Below the pieces are notes generated by a model that worked only from the letters and a program-made list of their open reading frames with translations, did no database searches and had not been told where the DNA came from. Below, piece by piece: positions 5,849-15,131 of a stretch of DNA of 64,000 nucleotides. Source of the stretch: Collinsella sp. WCA1-178-WT-3 (M1) (GTDB taxonomy: Bacteria; Actinomycetota; Coriobacteriia; Coriobacteriales; Coriobacteriaceae); contig NZ_VUME01000009.1 of assembly GCF_009696325.1 (NCBI RefSeq), positions 1 to 64,000 on the forward strand, written 5' to 3'. The translations under genes and the position numbers were made by a program. The first letter of the stretch is position 1, and the number at the start of each line of letters is the position of its first letter.

Positions 5849-8209
5849 CTATACGCGACGCTTAAGCTGAGCCCCACCCTCGCCAGGCATCAGACGGCGT
5901 GCGTCATAGACCGAGTCGACACTGCTGATGGATGCCAGCAGCGGATCCAGACCGCTCGCGTCCGAAATCTCGACCATAAAGCGCAGGGTCGCAATGCCCT
6001 CGCGGTTGGTCGAGGTAGCGGCGGAAAGGATATTTCCGCCTGCATCGCCAATGGCGATGGTGACATCCTTGAGCAAGCCCATACGATCCAAGCACTCGAC
6101 CACGATCTCGACCTGGAAAAGCGTATCGGCAGCACCATCCCACTCCACGTCAATCATGCGCTCGGGGTGTTCCATGAGACCCTTGACGTTGGGGCAGTTG
6201 GCACGATGCACCGAGACGCCTCGACCGCGCGTGATAAAGCCCACGATGTCGTCGCCCGTCACCGGATTGCAGCAATGCGCCAGACGAACCAGCAGGCCGC
6301 TGTTGCTCTCGCCCTTGACGATAATGCCGTTACTTGCACTCTTGCCACGCTTTTGCGGTTTGCGGTTGGAACCGCGGGCAGGCTGCTTGACGACCTCAGC
6401 GATGGCTTCGGCCTTGGTGAGCTGCTCCTCGGGCTTGGGATCCAAGATTTGCTCGACCTTATTGCCCACAGCACGCGGGGCGACCTTGCCCGCGCCAACG
6501 GCTGCGAACAAGTCCTCGAGTTGCTTGAAGTTAAACTGCTCCGCCACGGCATTGAGTGCACGCGTGGATCGCGGCGTAGAGATGCCGTACCCGCGCTTGC
6601 GCAGGTCCTTGGCCAGCATATCGCGACCGGCAGCAGCGTCATCGTCTTTGGTCGCAGCGGCGAAGTAACGGCGAATCTTTGACTTGGCCGAAGGCGTCTT
6701 GACGATCTTGAGCCAATCGCGCGACGGCTTGGAGCTCTTGTTAGTCAGGATCTCGACACGGTCACCCGTCTTGATTTCGTGCGTGAGCGGGGCCACCGCA
6801 CCGTTGATTTTGGCGCCGACACAGTGGTTGCCGACCTCGGTATGAACAGCGTAGGCAAAGTCGAGCGGTGTAGAGCCCGCACGAAGCGCCATGACCTCAC
6901 CCTTGGGCGTAAAGACAAAAATCTCCTGGTCAAACAGGTCGACCTTCAGTGAGTGCAGATATTCTTTGGCATCGGTGATCTCGTCAGAGGCTGCCCAATC
7001 GAGCGAGTGCTTGAGCCAGTTAATCTGATCGTCCAGACGCTGTGCGTCGTTGGTCTTGGAGGCAGACGATCCGCCCGATTTCTTATATAGCCAGTGGGCG
7101 GCGATGCCGTACTCGGCCTGCTCGTGCATCTCGTAGGTTCGAATCTGAATCTCGAGCGGACGGGCCGTGGGGCCGATAACCGTCGTATGGAGCGATTGGT
7201 AGTTATTGACCTTGGGCATGGCGATATAGTCTTTAAAACGACCGGGCATGGGATGCCACAAAGTATGCACGGCACCAAGCGTGGAATAGCAATCGCGCAC
7301 CGAATGGGTGATGACGCGCAGCGCCACCAGATCATAAATCTCGGAGAACTCCTTGCCCTTGCGCTTCATCTTTTGATAGATGGACCAATAGTGCTTGGAA
7401 CGACCGTTGATCTGAAAACCCTCAAGGCCAATGCGGTCGAGCTCATCGGTAAGCGTCTTGATAGTCTCGGCCAGAAAGCGTTCGCGAACCTCGCGTGACT
7501 CTGCCACCATGCGGGCGATGCGCTGGTAAGCGTCGGGTTCAAGGTAGAAGAAGGACAGATCCTCGAGTTCCCACTTGATAGAGCTCATGCCCAGGCGGTC
7601 GGCCAGGGGCGCATACACATCCATGGTCTCGCGCGCCTTAAACAGGCGGCGGTCCTCGCGCAGGGCGGCAAGCGTGCGCATATTATGCAGGCGGTCGGCG
7701 AGTTTGACGATGATGACGCGAATGTCCTTGGACATGGCGAGGAACATCTTGCGCAGCGTAAGCGCCTGCTTTTCGTCCATGTTGTCGACTTCGATGTTGG
7801 TGAGCTTGGTCACGCCGTCGACGAGCTCTGCCACGGTTTCGCCAAACAGACCCGAAACATCGGCAAGCGAGGTATCGGTATCCTCGACGGTATCGTGCAG
7901 CAATGCAGCGCACACCACATCGCAGTCCATCTTAAGGTCGGCCAAAATGATAGCCACCTCGACGGGATGGTTAATGTACATCTCACCCGAGCGCCGCTTT
8001 TGGTTGCAGTGCTTCTCGGCAGCAAAGCAGTAGGCCTGCTCCACCTTGGAGAAGTCATCCTCACTCATATATTTAAGGCACAGGCGCTCCAGCTTGTCGT
8101 AGCTGTCCGCCATAATCTCGGGCGGCAGATCATCGGCATGCGTATAGTGCTCCATCTCCGAAAAGGGCTGGAGGGCGGAATCATGGGCGGTACGGGCTGC
8201 GGCATCCAT
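5849..8209 (-). CDS. relA: Bifunctional (p)ppGpp synthetase/hydrolase, Rel family
   Basis: A 786-residue long RSH protein that makes and degrades the stringent-response alarmone. Domain order: HD hydrolase with intact LLHDTVED (His105-Asp106), synthetase domain with PKVNNYQSLHTTV and LEIQIRT, TGS domain (IFVFTPKGEVMALRAGSTPLDFAY), a conserved Cys/His region (LAHCCNPVTGDDIVGFITRG) and a C-terminal ACT domain. The RKGKEF segment before the synthetase core is of the basic type seen in bifunctional Rel proteins. It starts 14 bases after the recJ-like gene ends, with GGGGA as ribosome site, so the two are probably cotranscribed. Confidence 0.96.
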   Translation of the reverse strand: MDAAARTAHDSALQPFSEMEHYTHADDLPPEIMADSYDKLERLCLKYMSEDDFSKVEQAYCFAAEKHCNQKRRSGEMYINHPVEVAIILADLKMDCDVVCAALLHDTVEDTDTSLADVSGLFGETVAELVDGVTKLTNIEVDNMDEKQALTLRKMFLAMSKDIRVIIVKLADRLHNMRTLAALREDRRLFKARETMDVYAPLADRLGMSSIKWELEDLSFFYLEPDAYQRIARMVAESREVRERFLAETIKTLTDELDRIGLEGFQINGRSKHYWSIYQKMKRKGKEFSEIYDLVALRVITHSVRDCYSTLGAVHTLWHPMPGRFKDYIAMPKVNNYQSLHTTVIGPTARPLEIQIRTYEMHEQAEYGIAAHWLYKKSGGSSASKTNDAQRLDDQINWLKHSLDWAASDEITDAKEYLHSLKVDLFDQEIFVFTPKGEVMALRAGSTPLDFAYAVHTEVGNHCVGAKINGAVAPLTHEIKTGDRVEILTNKSSKPSRDWLKIVKTPSAKSKIRRYFAAATKDDDAAAGRDMLAKDLRKRGYGISTPRSTRALNAVAEQFNFKQLEDLFAAVGAGKVAPRAVGNKVEQILDPKPEEQLTKAEAIAEVVKQPARGSNRKPQKRGKSASNGIIVKGESNSGLLVRLAHCCNPVTGDDIVGFITRGRGVSVHRANCPNVKGLMEHPERMIDVEWDGAADTLFQVEIVVECLDRMGLLKDVTIAIGDAGGNILSAATSTNREGIATLRFMVEISDASGLDPLLASISSVDSVYDARRLMPGEGGAQLKRRV

Positions 8210-8223
8210 CGAGGTCCCCTTCC

Positions 8224-11200
8224 CTAGGCCCGCGGTACGATCGGGCGGTTAATTTTGGTAAGCATATCAGAAGCGCACGAATCGAGTGCCCAACTCCGGA
8301 AAGCCGAGAACTCCATGCGCGAGCGCAAGCCCTCCAAATAGCGGATCGACCTGCTCAACTGCACGCGCCCGGGGTTTTCGGTCATCGCGATGCGACGGGT
8401 ATCGTCAAACCCCGAAACGTGACAGAAACCGAGCTCTTCGAAGATTCCCAAGCCGCTTGCCACCGAACGCTCATCGACCGGCGTGCGCGCGTCGATTGCA
8501 AGGCACATCTGCGCAATGTCGATATCGCTTGCGCAGAATGAATCGTCCCCCGTCTTGCCACGATTGGAGCGCCACATGGTCTGCAGCGCCCGATAGAGCG
8601 TGACAAGCTCATCGCGCTCGGGCGCGTAACAATCGAGCAGGCGCTCATTAATACGAGCGTCACGAGACGAATAGAGCAGGTGAATCACGGCAGGCTGCCC
8701 ATCGCGGCCGGCACGGCCACTCATCTGGTTAAACTCAATCGCGCCAAACGGCATGTGGTAGAGCACGACATGGCGGATATCGGGCAGGTTGACGCCCTCA
8801 CCGAAGGCCGAGGTTGAAACGATGCAGCTCAGGCTGCCATCTCGAAACGCCTCCTCGACGCGTCGGCGATCGGAACGCGCAAGCCCGGCGTTATAGAACG
8901 CGATATGGGTCGCGCAGTCGGGCACACGTTTGCGCAACGTCTTGGCAAGCGCCACGGACTGGTCGCGCGAGTTCACGTAGATGACGGTCTTCTCCCCCGT
9001 CGCAACGATCGAAACCAGGCGATTTTCACGGCTCGCAAGGTCACGATCGTCCTCGAGTTGTAGGTTCTCGCGAACGGTCTCGTCGACCACCGTGCTGGTA
9101 ATCGGCAATACGCGAGCAAGCTCTGCCACAACTGGAGCCGTCGCGGTAGCCGTTGCCGCCATGACAACGGGGTCGCCCAGGGCTTTAAGAATATCGGGCA
9201 TATCGAGGTATGCACTCCGGTCACCACCCTTAGCAAGACCGGCATGGTGCGCCTCATCGATAACAACGAAGCCAATACGTCCAGAACGCGCAAATCGATC
9301 GCGGTGGATAGACAAGAACTCGGGCGTCGTGAGAACGATACCGGTGCGACCCGAAGCAAGGCCGGCGAACACGTCATCGCGTACGGCCTCCACGGTCTCG
9401 CCAGTCAGCACGCCGACACCAATGCCGAGCGCGGCCATCGTCGAGGAAAGGTGATAGGCCTGATCGGCAACGAGCGAACGCAGAGGATAGACAAAAATAC
9501 TCGCACGCCCGCGAAGAACCGCCTCGCGCGCGGCATGCACATGGAAAATCAGAGACTTGCCACGCCCCGTCCCCATAACGGCCAAAACGCTCTGATGGTC
9601 GGCAAGCGCGTCGAGTGCCTCGACCTGCGCGCGATGCGGCTGGTTCGAGCCGATAAAGCTATGGATAAGCGAGCGCGTGAGCTCGGTATAAGAAAGCTGG
9701 GCGAGCGTCTCGCGTTTACGCGACTCCAGGCGCAGACCAGAATCCGCCGGTTGCACGCCGCGGCGAAGCTCACATGCCGGATCGTCGATATTGGGCGCCG
9801 CGGTATCGCGCACCAAGACATCTTTGATCATGAGCTTGGGCTTCACACGTCCCTGCCAATGCTCGGCCACGGCCTCGAACACCAAGTCGACGGCGCTGTC
9901 GCAATTGATGAGCCTATCGATCTGCGGCACGCGGAACATGATGGCCGGCACACTCGCGGCACCATCGGTCGCCACAAAGCGCATGTGCTCGCCGGTTTTG
10001 CCCACCACGGCGCGATCGCACATCGTCACGCCCTCGGCGGCCAGAAGCGGCACCTTATTGCCCTGGCCAAACGGCTCAAGACGGGAAATTTGCTCGATGG
10101 TCTCGATATTTAGCTCGGAGAGATCAACGGTGGCGGCAACCTCGTCAGTGTCCTCAAAGTCCTCGGCGGGAAGCTCCGATAGCACGGCCGAAAGGCGACG
10201 GCGGAACTCATCGAGCTTGGATGCCTCGATGGTCACACCCACCGCACCGGCATGCCCGCCGCGACGAATCAGCAGGTCGGAGCAACGCTCGACGGCGTCG
10301 AACAGGTTGATCTTGCCCACCGAGCGGCCCGATCCGCGCGCAACGCCATCCTCGATCGAGAAGAGTAGCGCCGGCACGTGATAGCGATTGGTCAAGCGGC
10401 TCGCCACGATGCCCTTGACGCCCTCGTGCCAGCCCTCGCCGCCCACGACGATTGCGCGCCCGCCGTCATAAGTCTCCTCGACCTTCGCCATGGCATCGCG
10501 CGTAAGCTCGGCCTCGATCTCGCGGCGTTGGCGATTGATTTCCTCGAGCTCGGCGGCAAGCGCGCTCGCTTCGATGGGGTCGCGGGCAAGCAGCAGGTCG
10601 AGCGCCAGCTTGGGATCGGCCATGCGGCCGGCAGCATTCAGACGGGGGATGAGCGAAAACGACAAGCCGTCGGCCGTAATGGTAGAAAGGTCGGCCTTGG
10701 CAAGTGCGGCAAGCGCGATATAGCCGGGACGGGCCGTCGCGCGCATCTGCTGGATGCCCTCGGCGACCAGTGCGCGATTCTCGGGCGTAAGCGGCATCAT
10801 GTCGGACACGGTGCCCAGCGCCGCGACCTCTATCAGCGAACGCCAATACGACGGCTTGCCCAAACGCTCGCCCAGGACCTGCACCAGCTTGAGTGCCACG
10901 CCGGCACCGGCAAGCTCGCGCGAGGGACCCTTGTCCTCGAGCTTGGGGTCGGTCAGGGGCACGCCCTGCGGCACCTGGTCGGACGGCTCGTGATGGTCCG
11001 TGACCACCAAATCGATCCCCAGGCTCTCCAGATAGGAGGCCTCTTCCTTGGCGGCAATGCCGTTATCGACGGTCACGATCAGCTGGGGGCGAGCGAGCTC
11101 GTTAACGCGGTCGAGCGCCGCACGCGACAGGCCGTAGCCCTCGTCAAAACGATGCGGAATAAACGGCGTGACGTTGGCGCCAAACGAACGCAGCGCCTCG

Positions 11201-11556
11201 GTCAACAGACAAGTCGACGTAATGCCGTCGACGTCAAAATCGCCAAAGACGGCGATGCGCTCGTGGCTGCGAATAGCACGCTCAACGCGGTCGACGACGA
11301 CCGCCATACCCGGAATAACGAGCGGGTCCGCCCAGTCGCGATCGAGCGAAGGCGTCAGAAAAAGCTGGCCTTCCTCGATGGATGTAATGCCGTGCGCAAC
11401 CATAATGCGCGCCACCAGCCCGGGTATGCCCAGGCCAGCCGAAAGCTCCTTTTCGAGCTCGGGGTTTTGCTGAGCGACCGCCCAGCGATGCGTTGTCTTA
11501 AGCGATGACAAAGGCGCCCACCCCCGATAGGGGCAGGTCGCCGCGATACCTCTCAC
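8224..11556 (-). CDS. recJ: RecJ single-strand exonuclease fused to a RecQ-like helicase
   Basis: A 1110-residue protein, about twice the usual RecJ length. The first ~590 residues are RecJ: DFDVDG (106-111), VDNGIA, TDHH (187-189) of the DHH domain, then DHHA1 (HEGVKGIVASRL, GGHAGAVG) and the OB-like region. The second half is a superfamily 2 helicase of RecQ type: GTGRGKS Walker A, VIDEAHH, ATATAT in place of SAT, and NQMSGRAGRDGQ motif VI. The product would combine 5'-3' ssDNA degradation with unwinding in recombination repair. The start is uncertain: GTG at 11556 or TTG at 11511, the latter nearer normal RecJ N-termini. An ATG at 11563 in another frame encodes a 21-codon leader-like peptide overlapping the start. 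Confidence 0.92.
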   Translation of the reverse strand: MRGIAATCPYRGWAPLSSLKTTHRWAVAQQNPELEKELSAGLGIPGLVARIMVAHGITSIEEGQLFLTPSLDRDWADPLVIPGMAVVVDRVERAIRSHERIAVFGDFDVDGITSTCLLTEALRSFGANVTPFIPHRFDEGYGLSRAALDRVNELARPQLIVTVDNGIAAKEEASYLESLGIDLVVTDHHEPSDQVPQGVPLTDPKLEDKGPSRELAGAGVALKLVQVLGERLGKPSYWRSLIEVAALGTVSDMMPLTPENRALVAEGIQQMRATARPGYIALAALAKADLSTITADGLSFSLIPRLNAAGRMADPKLALDLLLARDPIEASALAAELEEINRQRREIEAELTRDAMAKVEETYDGGRAIVVGGEGWHEGVKGIVASRLTNRYHVPALLFSIEDGVARGSGRSVGKINLFDAVERCSDLLIRRGGHAGAVGVTIEASKLDEFRRRLSAVLSELPAEDFEDTDEVAATVDLSELNIETIEQISRLEPFGQGNKVPLLAAEGVTMCDRAVVGKTGEHMRFVATDGAASVPAIMFRVPQIDRLINCDSAVDLVFEAVAEHWQGRVKPKLMIKDVLVRDTAAPNIDDPACELRRGVQPADSGLRLESRKRETLAQLSYTELTRSLIHSFIGSNQPHRAQVEALDALADHQSVLAVMGTGRGKSLIFHVHAAREAVLRGRASIFVYPLRSLVADQAYHLSSTMAALGIGVGVLTGETVEAVRDDVFAGLASGRTGIVLTTPEFLSIHRDRFARSGRIGFVVIDEAHHAGLAKGGDRSAYLDMPDILKALGDPVVMAATATATAPVVAELARVLPITSTVVDETVRENLQLEDDRDLASRENRLVSIVATGEKTVIYVNSRDQSVALAKTLRKRVPDCATHIAFYNAGLARSDRRRVEEAFRDGSLSCIVSTSAFGEGVNLPDIRHVVLYHMPFGAIEFNQMSGRAGRDGQPAVIHLLYSSRDARINERLLDCYAPERDELVTLYRALQTMWRSNRGKTGDDSFCASDIDIAQMCLAIDARTPVDERSVASGLGIFEELGFCHVSGFDDTRRIAMTENPGRVQLSRSIRYLEGLRSRMEFSAFRSWALDSCASDMLTKINRPIVPRA

Positions 11557-11619
11557 GGTTCATAGCGATGAGTCCTCTGTGTATGCCCGCTTCGGCAGGC
11601 AGATCTGTTGAACGGATTT

Positions 11620-11646
11620 ATTATACCGTGCGGCGCGGACGCACAA
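11620..11646 (-). promoter_or_regulatory. Probable promoter of recJ-relA
   Basis: The minus strand has a consensus -10 TATAAT, with TTGTGC 15 bases upstream as a weak -35. It lies about 65 bases before the recJ start. Confidence 0.45.
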
Positions 11647-11786
11647 CGTCCAGCACGCCGTGGTTTCGATAAACGAGGGCGGTAATACCCTCGAAATAAT
11701 CGGGCGTTTCAGCCACACGGACGCATGCGAGCGTCTAGCATATCCATTCAAAACGGATTCACGAGCAAAGGGAGTCACAAGCGCAT

Positions 11787-12785
11787 ATGAAGCAATGGGT
11801 TGGACTGGGTAAGTTCCTCGCGGGGCATATGCAGATCATCGTTCCGATTTGCGTGACGCTTGGCGTGTTCTTTCCCCAGCAGATCGGCGTACTCAAGCCC
11901 ATCGTCCCCACCCTGTTTGCCTTTATGACGTTCCAAGGTGCCCTCAGCAACACCTTCCATCAGGTAGCCGAAGTATTCCGCCGTCCGCTGCACCTGATTT
12001 TGGCGCTGCTGGTCTCGGCGGTGCTTATTCCCATAACAGCCTATGCCATGGGGTCGCTGTTCTTTGGCTCCAACCCCAACCTAGTCTGCGGTATCGTGCT
12101 CGAGTACAGCGTACCTGTGGCAGTCACTGCCTTTATGTGGATTAGCATGTTCGGCGGCAACGGCCCGCTCGCGCTCACCATCATCCTGACGTCCTCGGTT
12201 ATCTCTCCCGTTACGATTCCGCTCACGCTTAAGCTCTTGCTGGGCGCCACCGTCTCGATCGACGTGCCGGGCATGATGAAGAACATGGCCTTCATGATCG
12301 CTATCCCCGCCCTGCTCGGCATCGTGATTAACGAACTCACGCGCGGATGGGGACACGAGAAGCTCTCCCCCGCGCTCTCGCCCGCCTGCAAGTTCATGAT
12401 GATGGGTGTTATCGCGTCGAACTCCACCGCCATGAGCGAGTACGTGCTGCACATGAACGCGGTGCGCTTGGAAGTCGCCCTCTTTATTTTGATCTTCGCC
12501 ATCAGCGGCTTTGTCGTCGGTATTCTGGTCGCCCGCGCACTGCATCTGCCGTATAGCGAAACGACTACCATGTGCTTTACCTGCGGCATGCGCAACATCT
12601 CTTCGGGCGCCGTCATCGCCACGCAATACTTTCCGGGCGAAGTCGTATTTCCCGTCATGTGCGGAACGCTGTTTCAGCAGGTACTTGCCTCGCTTATCGG
12701 GCATCTCTTTGAGCGTCTAACCGGCGAGGAGCGCGCTGCCCAGCGCAAGCGCGTCGAGGCCGGCCGCGACGCCATGGCACGCTAG
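11787..12785 (+). CDS. Bile acid:sodium symporter (BASS) family transporter
   Basis: A 332-residue polytopic membrane protein with about nine or ten hydrophobic segments from residue 15 to 310. Conserved BASS features are the long helix with MTFQGALSN near residue 60 and the crossover-type segment CGMRNISSGAVIATQYFP near 275. The family takes up sodium with organic anions (bile acids, pyruvate, pantoate); sequence alone does not tell which. AAGGGAG precedes the ATG. It stands divergent from recJ and has no cotranscribed partner. In a gut anaerobe bile acids are a possible but unproven substrate. Confidence 0.85.
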   Translation: MKQWVGLGKFLAGHMQIIVPICVTLGVFFPQQIGVLKPIVPTLFAFMTFQGALSNTFHQVAEVFRRPLHLILALLVSAVLIPITAYAMGSLFFGSNPNLVCGIVLEYSVPVAVTAFMWISMFGGNGPLALTIILTSSVISPVTIPLTLKLLLGATVSIDVPGMMKNMAFMIAIPALLGIVINELTRGWGHEKLSPALSPACKFMMMGVIASNSTAMSEYVLHMNAVRLEVALFILIFAISGFVVGILVARALHLPYSETTTMCFTCGMRNISSGAVIATQYFPGEVVFPVMCGTLFQQVLASLIGHLFERLTGEERAAQRKRVEAGRDAMAR

Positions 12786-12815
12786 GCTGTCCGCATTACG
12801 CGGGTGTTAGTCTTG

Positions 12816-13613
12816 CTATATGAGCGTTTCCAGATGCGCGCGCAGACGCTCAGCATCGATATCGAGCGTCGTCTCGGCATTGACCTGGACCAAACGATAG
12901 CCGACAAAGTAGGGCGAAACCACCCAACGCGGCAGCGCCTTGGCAATGGTCCGACCGCCCAGGTGATAGAAGAACAAGTTGTACGAATCTGCACGGCCAC
13001 CGTGGTGCTCGTTTAGGATATAACGCAGAGCTACCTGGATCACATCGGCGAAGAGATCCGCCTCGGCTTGGTCCCGCGTGTCATCGCTGGCGGCGATTCC
13101 CCGCGGAGCTGAAACGTTGACCTCAAAGAACCCCATAATCGGTTCGGTTGAGATGTTGACCGCAATTCTCCCCTGTTGCCAGACATTGATGCCTTCGAAA
13201 TTGGCGGAAGTCAGCGAAGCATAGCCATCTTCCTGCTCCAAACCCACAATCTGCATGTGCGGATGAACGAGACTACCGCCCGAGAGCGGACCCTTGTTCT
13301 TGTACATGAGCACGCTTCGATACTGCTGTGAATCGATCATCTGCTGCCAGCAACCCAGGGCAAACCGCATCACATGATGCAGCTCGTCCGGCGCATAGGT
13401 CACCAGATCTGCGTCGTGGTCGGCCGACTCGATCAGCACGGTTTGACGGGTGGCGCGCAGGGTCTTGAACTTATTCTCGAGCCAGATACAGTCACCGTCG
13501 CGCCGGATGATATTGGCGAGTTCCTCGGTATCGCAAAAGGGGCACGCGGTGCCAGGGCGCCGGTTGTCGTCGGGCTTCCCGCTCGCCTGCTCAACGTCAA
13601 ATACCAGGGGCAC
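12816..13613 (-). CDS. GalT-like HIT-superfamily protein (DUF4931-type)
   Basis: A 265-residue protein with a zinc-type CPFC pair (Cys24, Cys27) and the HPHMQ motif (117-121) that matches the HPHxQ active-site motif of galactose-1-phosphate uridylyltransferases. It is shorter than GalT (about 350) and resembles the DUF4931 group of Firmicutes. A nucleotidyl-transfer or nucleotide-hydrolase role is likely; the sugar is unknown. The GTG start lies 4 bases after the cutC stop and uses a GGAGG inside the end of cutC, so the two are translationally linked. Confidence 0.75.
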   Translation of the reverse strand: MPLVFDVEQASGKPDDNRRPGTACPFCDTEELANIIRRDGDCIWLENKFKTLRATRQTVLIESADHDADLVTYAPDELHHVMRFALGCWQQMIDSQQYRSVLMYKNKGPLSGGSLVHPHMQIVGLEQEDGYASLTSANFEGINVWQQGRIAVNISTEPIMGFFEVNVSAPRGIAASDDTRDQAEADLFADVIQVALRYILNEHHGGRADSYNLFFYHLGGRTIAKALPRWVVSPYFVGYRLVQVNAETTLDIDAERLRAHLETLI

Positions 13614-13616
13614 GGG

Positions 13617-14294
13617 TTATACCTCCAGCGGCACGATCTTGGTGCCATGGAGCTCGGAGACGCCCAGTGCCGTAGCCACGGTATCGCGGTTGGCCGTGGA
13701 AATGCCGCCGCCGGGAAGGATGGTCAGGCGATCGTTCGCGTAGTCGATAAGGTGCGACAGATGCTCCAGGTTGTCCTCAATCGGCGTGCCGGCGGCACCG
13801 CCATGCGTCAGGATGCGCGTTATGCCGCAGTCGGCGAGCGTGTCAATCGCGTCGAGCTGAGCCTCGGGCGAGAGCTGGTCAAACGCCATGTGAAAGGTGA
13901 TGTCGATGGGCTCGCGCTTGCACTCCTCGGTCGCGCAGCCCGCAGCCATCACAAGGGCGCCCAACGCAAGTTCATCGAGCGCCCATCCACCGGCACAAGG
14001 CTTGCAGCAGCCAAAGACCAAGCCATCGACGCCGGCACTTACGGCAAGGCCCAAGTCCATCTCCATCATGCGCAGCTCGTCCTGGTTGTAGTGAAAGTCG
14101 CCGCCACGCGGACGGATCATGCACATCACCCGTGCATCGTGCTCGCGAGCATAGCTGGTCGTAGCGCTGATAACGCCGGCCGAGGGCGTGGTGCCTCCAA
14201 CCGCAAGGTTGTCGCACAGCTCAATGCGTCCCGCACCGGCCGCAATGGCCGCCGGCACCCGCTCAAAGTTCTCGGCACAAAACTCGTACAGCAT
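13617..14294 (-). CDS. cutC: CutC family protein (copper homeostasis, TIM barrel)
   Basis: A 225-residue protein with the CutC signatures ELCDNLAVGGTTPSAG, CMIRPRGGDFHY, GLVFG, FHMAFDQ, ILTHGG and ILPGGGI. CutC was named for copper homeostasis in E. coli, though its biochemical activity is not settled. The ATG at 14294, after GGGGGTC, gives a normal CutC N-terminus (MLYEFCAEN); the frame is open 20 codons further upstream. It heads a two-gene operon with the GalT-like protein, an association that suggests a metabolic rather than purely metal role, but this is inference. Confidence 0.92.
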   Translation of the reverse strand: MLYEFCAENFERVPAAIAAGAGRIELCDNLAVGGTTPSAGVISATTSYAREHDARVMCMIRPRGGDFHYNQDELRMMEMDLGLAVSAGVDGLVFGCCKPCAGGWALDELALGALVMAAGCATEECKREPIDITFHMAFDQLSPEAQLDAIDTLADCGITRILTHGGAAGTPIEDNLEHLSHLIDYANDRLTILPGGGISTANRDTVATALGVSELHGTKIVPLEV

Positions 14295-14370
14295 AGATAG
14301 ACCCCCAGATGACACTTGAATTTCCACACGGCATTGTCGCACTTTAAATACCAAGCCAACGGATCATTTC

Positions 14371-14403
14371 AAAAGGGGCGCTGACCGAGTTGGTCAGCGC
14401 CCC
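14371..14403 (-). terminator. Terminator of the liv operon
   Basis: A perfect 12-pair stem GGGGCGCTGACC/GGTCAGCGCCCC with a five-base loop, followed on the minus strand by TTTTG, begins 14 bases after the livF stop. Confidence 0.85.
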
Positions 14404-14417
14404 TATTACTGGATGGA

Positions 14418-15131
14418 TTAACCACCAAGATAAGCTTTGCGAACGTTGTCGTCGTGCAGCAGCTCTTGGCCGGTGCCGGTCATGGTGATCTTGCCGGTCT
14501 CGAGCACGTAGCCGCGTGTGGCGATGGAAAGCGCCATCTGCGCGTTCTGCTCGACCAGGAGCACCGTGGTGCCGGCCTTGTGCAAATCCTCGACAATCTG
14601 GAAGATCTGCTCGATCAGGATCGGCGCCAGACCCATGGAGGGTTCGTCGAGCATGAGCAGCTTGGGGTTACTCATAAGGGCACGACCCATAACGAGCATC
14701 TGCTGCTCGCCGCCCGAAAGGGTGCCGGCCACCTGGCGACGGCGTTCCTTCAGGCGCGGGAACTGCTCGTAAACACGTTCGAGGCCCGGGGCAACCGTGG
14801 ACTTGGGCTGTGTATAGGCACCCATCTCCAGGTTCTCCTCGACCGTCATCTGCAAAAAGGCACGACGCCCCTCGGGTACCTGAGACAGGCCCTTGCCAAC
14901 CAGCTTGTCGGCGGGCGTATGGATAATGTCCTCGCCCATAAACTTGATGGAGCCGGTCTTGGAGCGCAGCAGGCCCGAGACAGTCTTGAGCGTCGTGGAC
15001 TTGCCGGCGCCGTTAGCGCCAATCAGGGCAACGATCTCGCCCTCGTTAACGTTAAAGGAGATGTCCTTAATGGCGTGGATGGCGCCGTACCAGACGTTGA
15101 TGTTGTAGACGGAAAGCATCGGCTCTGCCAT
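14418..15131 (-). CDS. livF: Branched-chain amino acid ABC transporter, ATP-binding subunit LivF
   Basis: A 237-residue ABC ATPase with Walker A GANGAGKST (38-46), signature LSGGEQQ (138-144) and Walker B LLMLDEPS. The short form and the sequence VPEGRRAFLQMTVEENL assign it to LivF rather than LivG. It powers import of leucine, isoleucine and valine with LivG, LivH and LivM at the membrane. Its start codon directly abuts the livG stop, so translation is coupled. It is the last gene of livK-livH-livM-livG-livF. Confidence 0.95.
   Translation of the reverse strand: MAEPMLSVYNINVWYGAIHAIKDISFNVNEGEIVALIGANGAGKSTTLKTVSGLLRSKTGSIKFMGEDIIHTPADKLVGKGLSQVPEGRRAFLQMTVEENLEMGAYTQPKSTVAPGLERVYEQFPRLKERRRQVAGTLSGGEQQMLVMGRALMSNPKLLMLDEPSMGLAPILIEQIFQIVEDLHKAGTTVLLVEQNAQMALSIATRGYVLETGKITMTGTGQELLHDDNVRKAYLGG

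Noticed and set aside
11787..12785. Arsenite permease (ArsB/Acr3)
   Set aside because: The superfamily overlaps, but no arsR/arsC neighbours and the motifs fit the BASS sodium symporters better.
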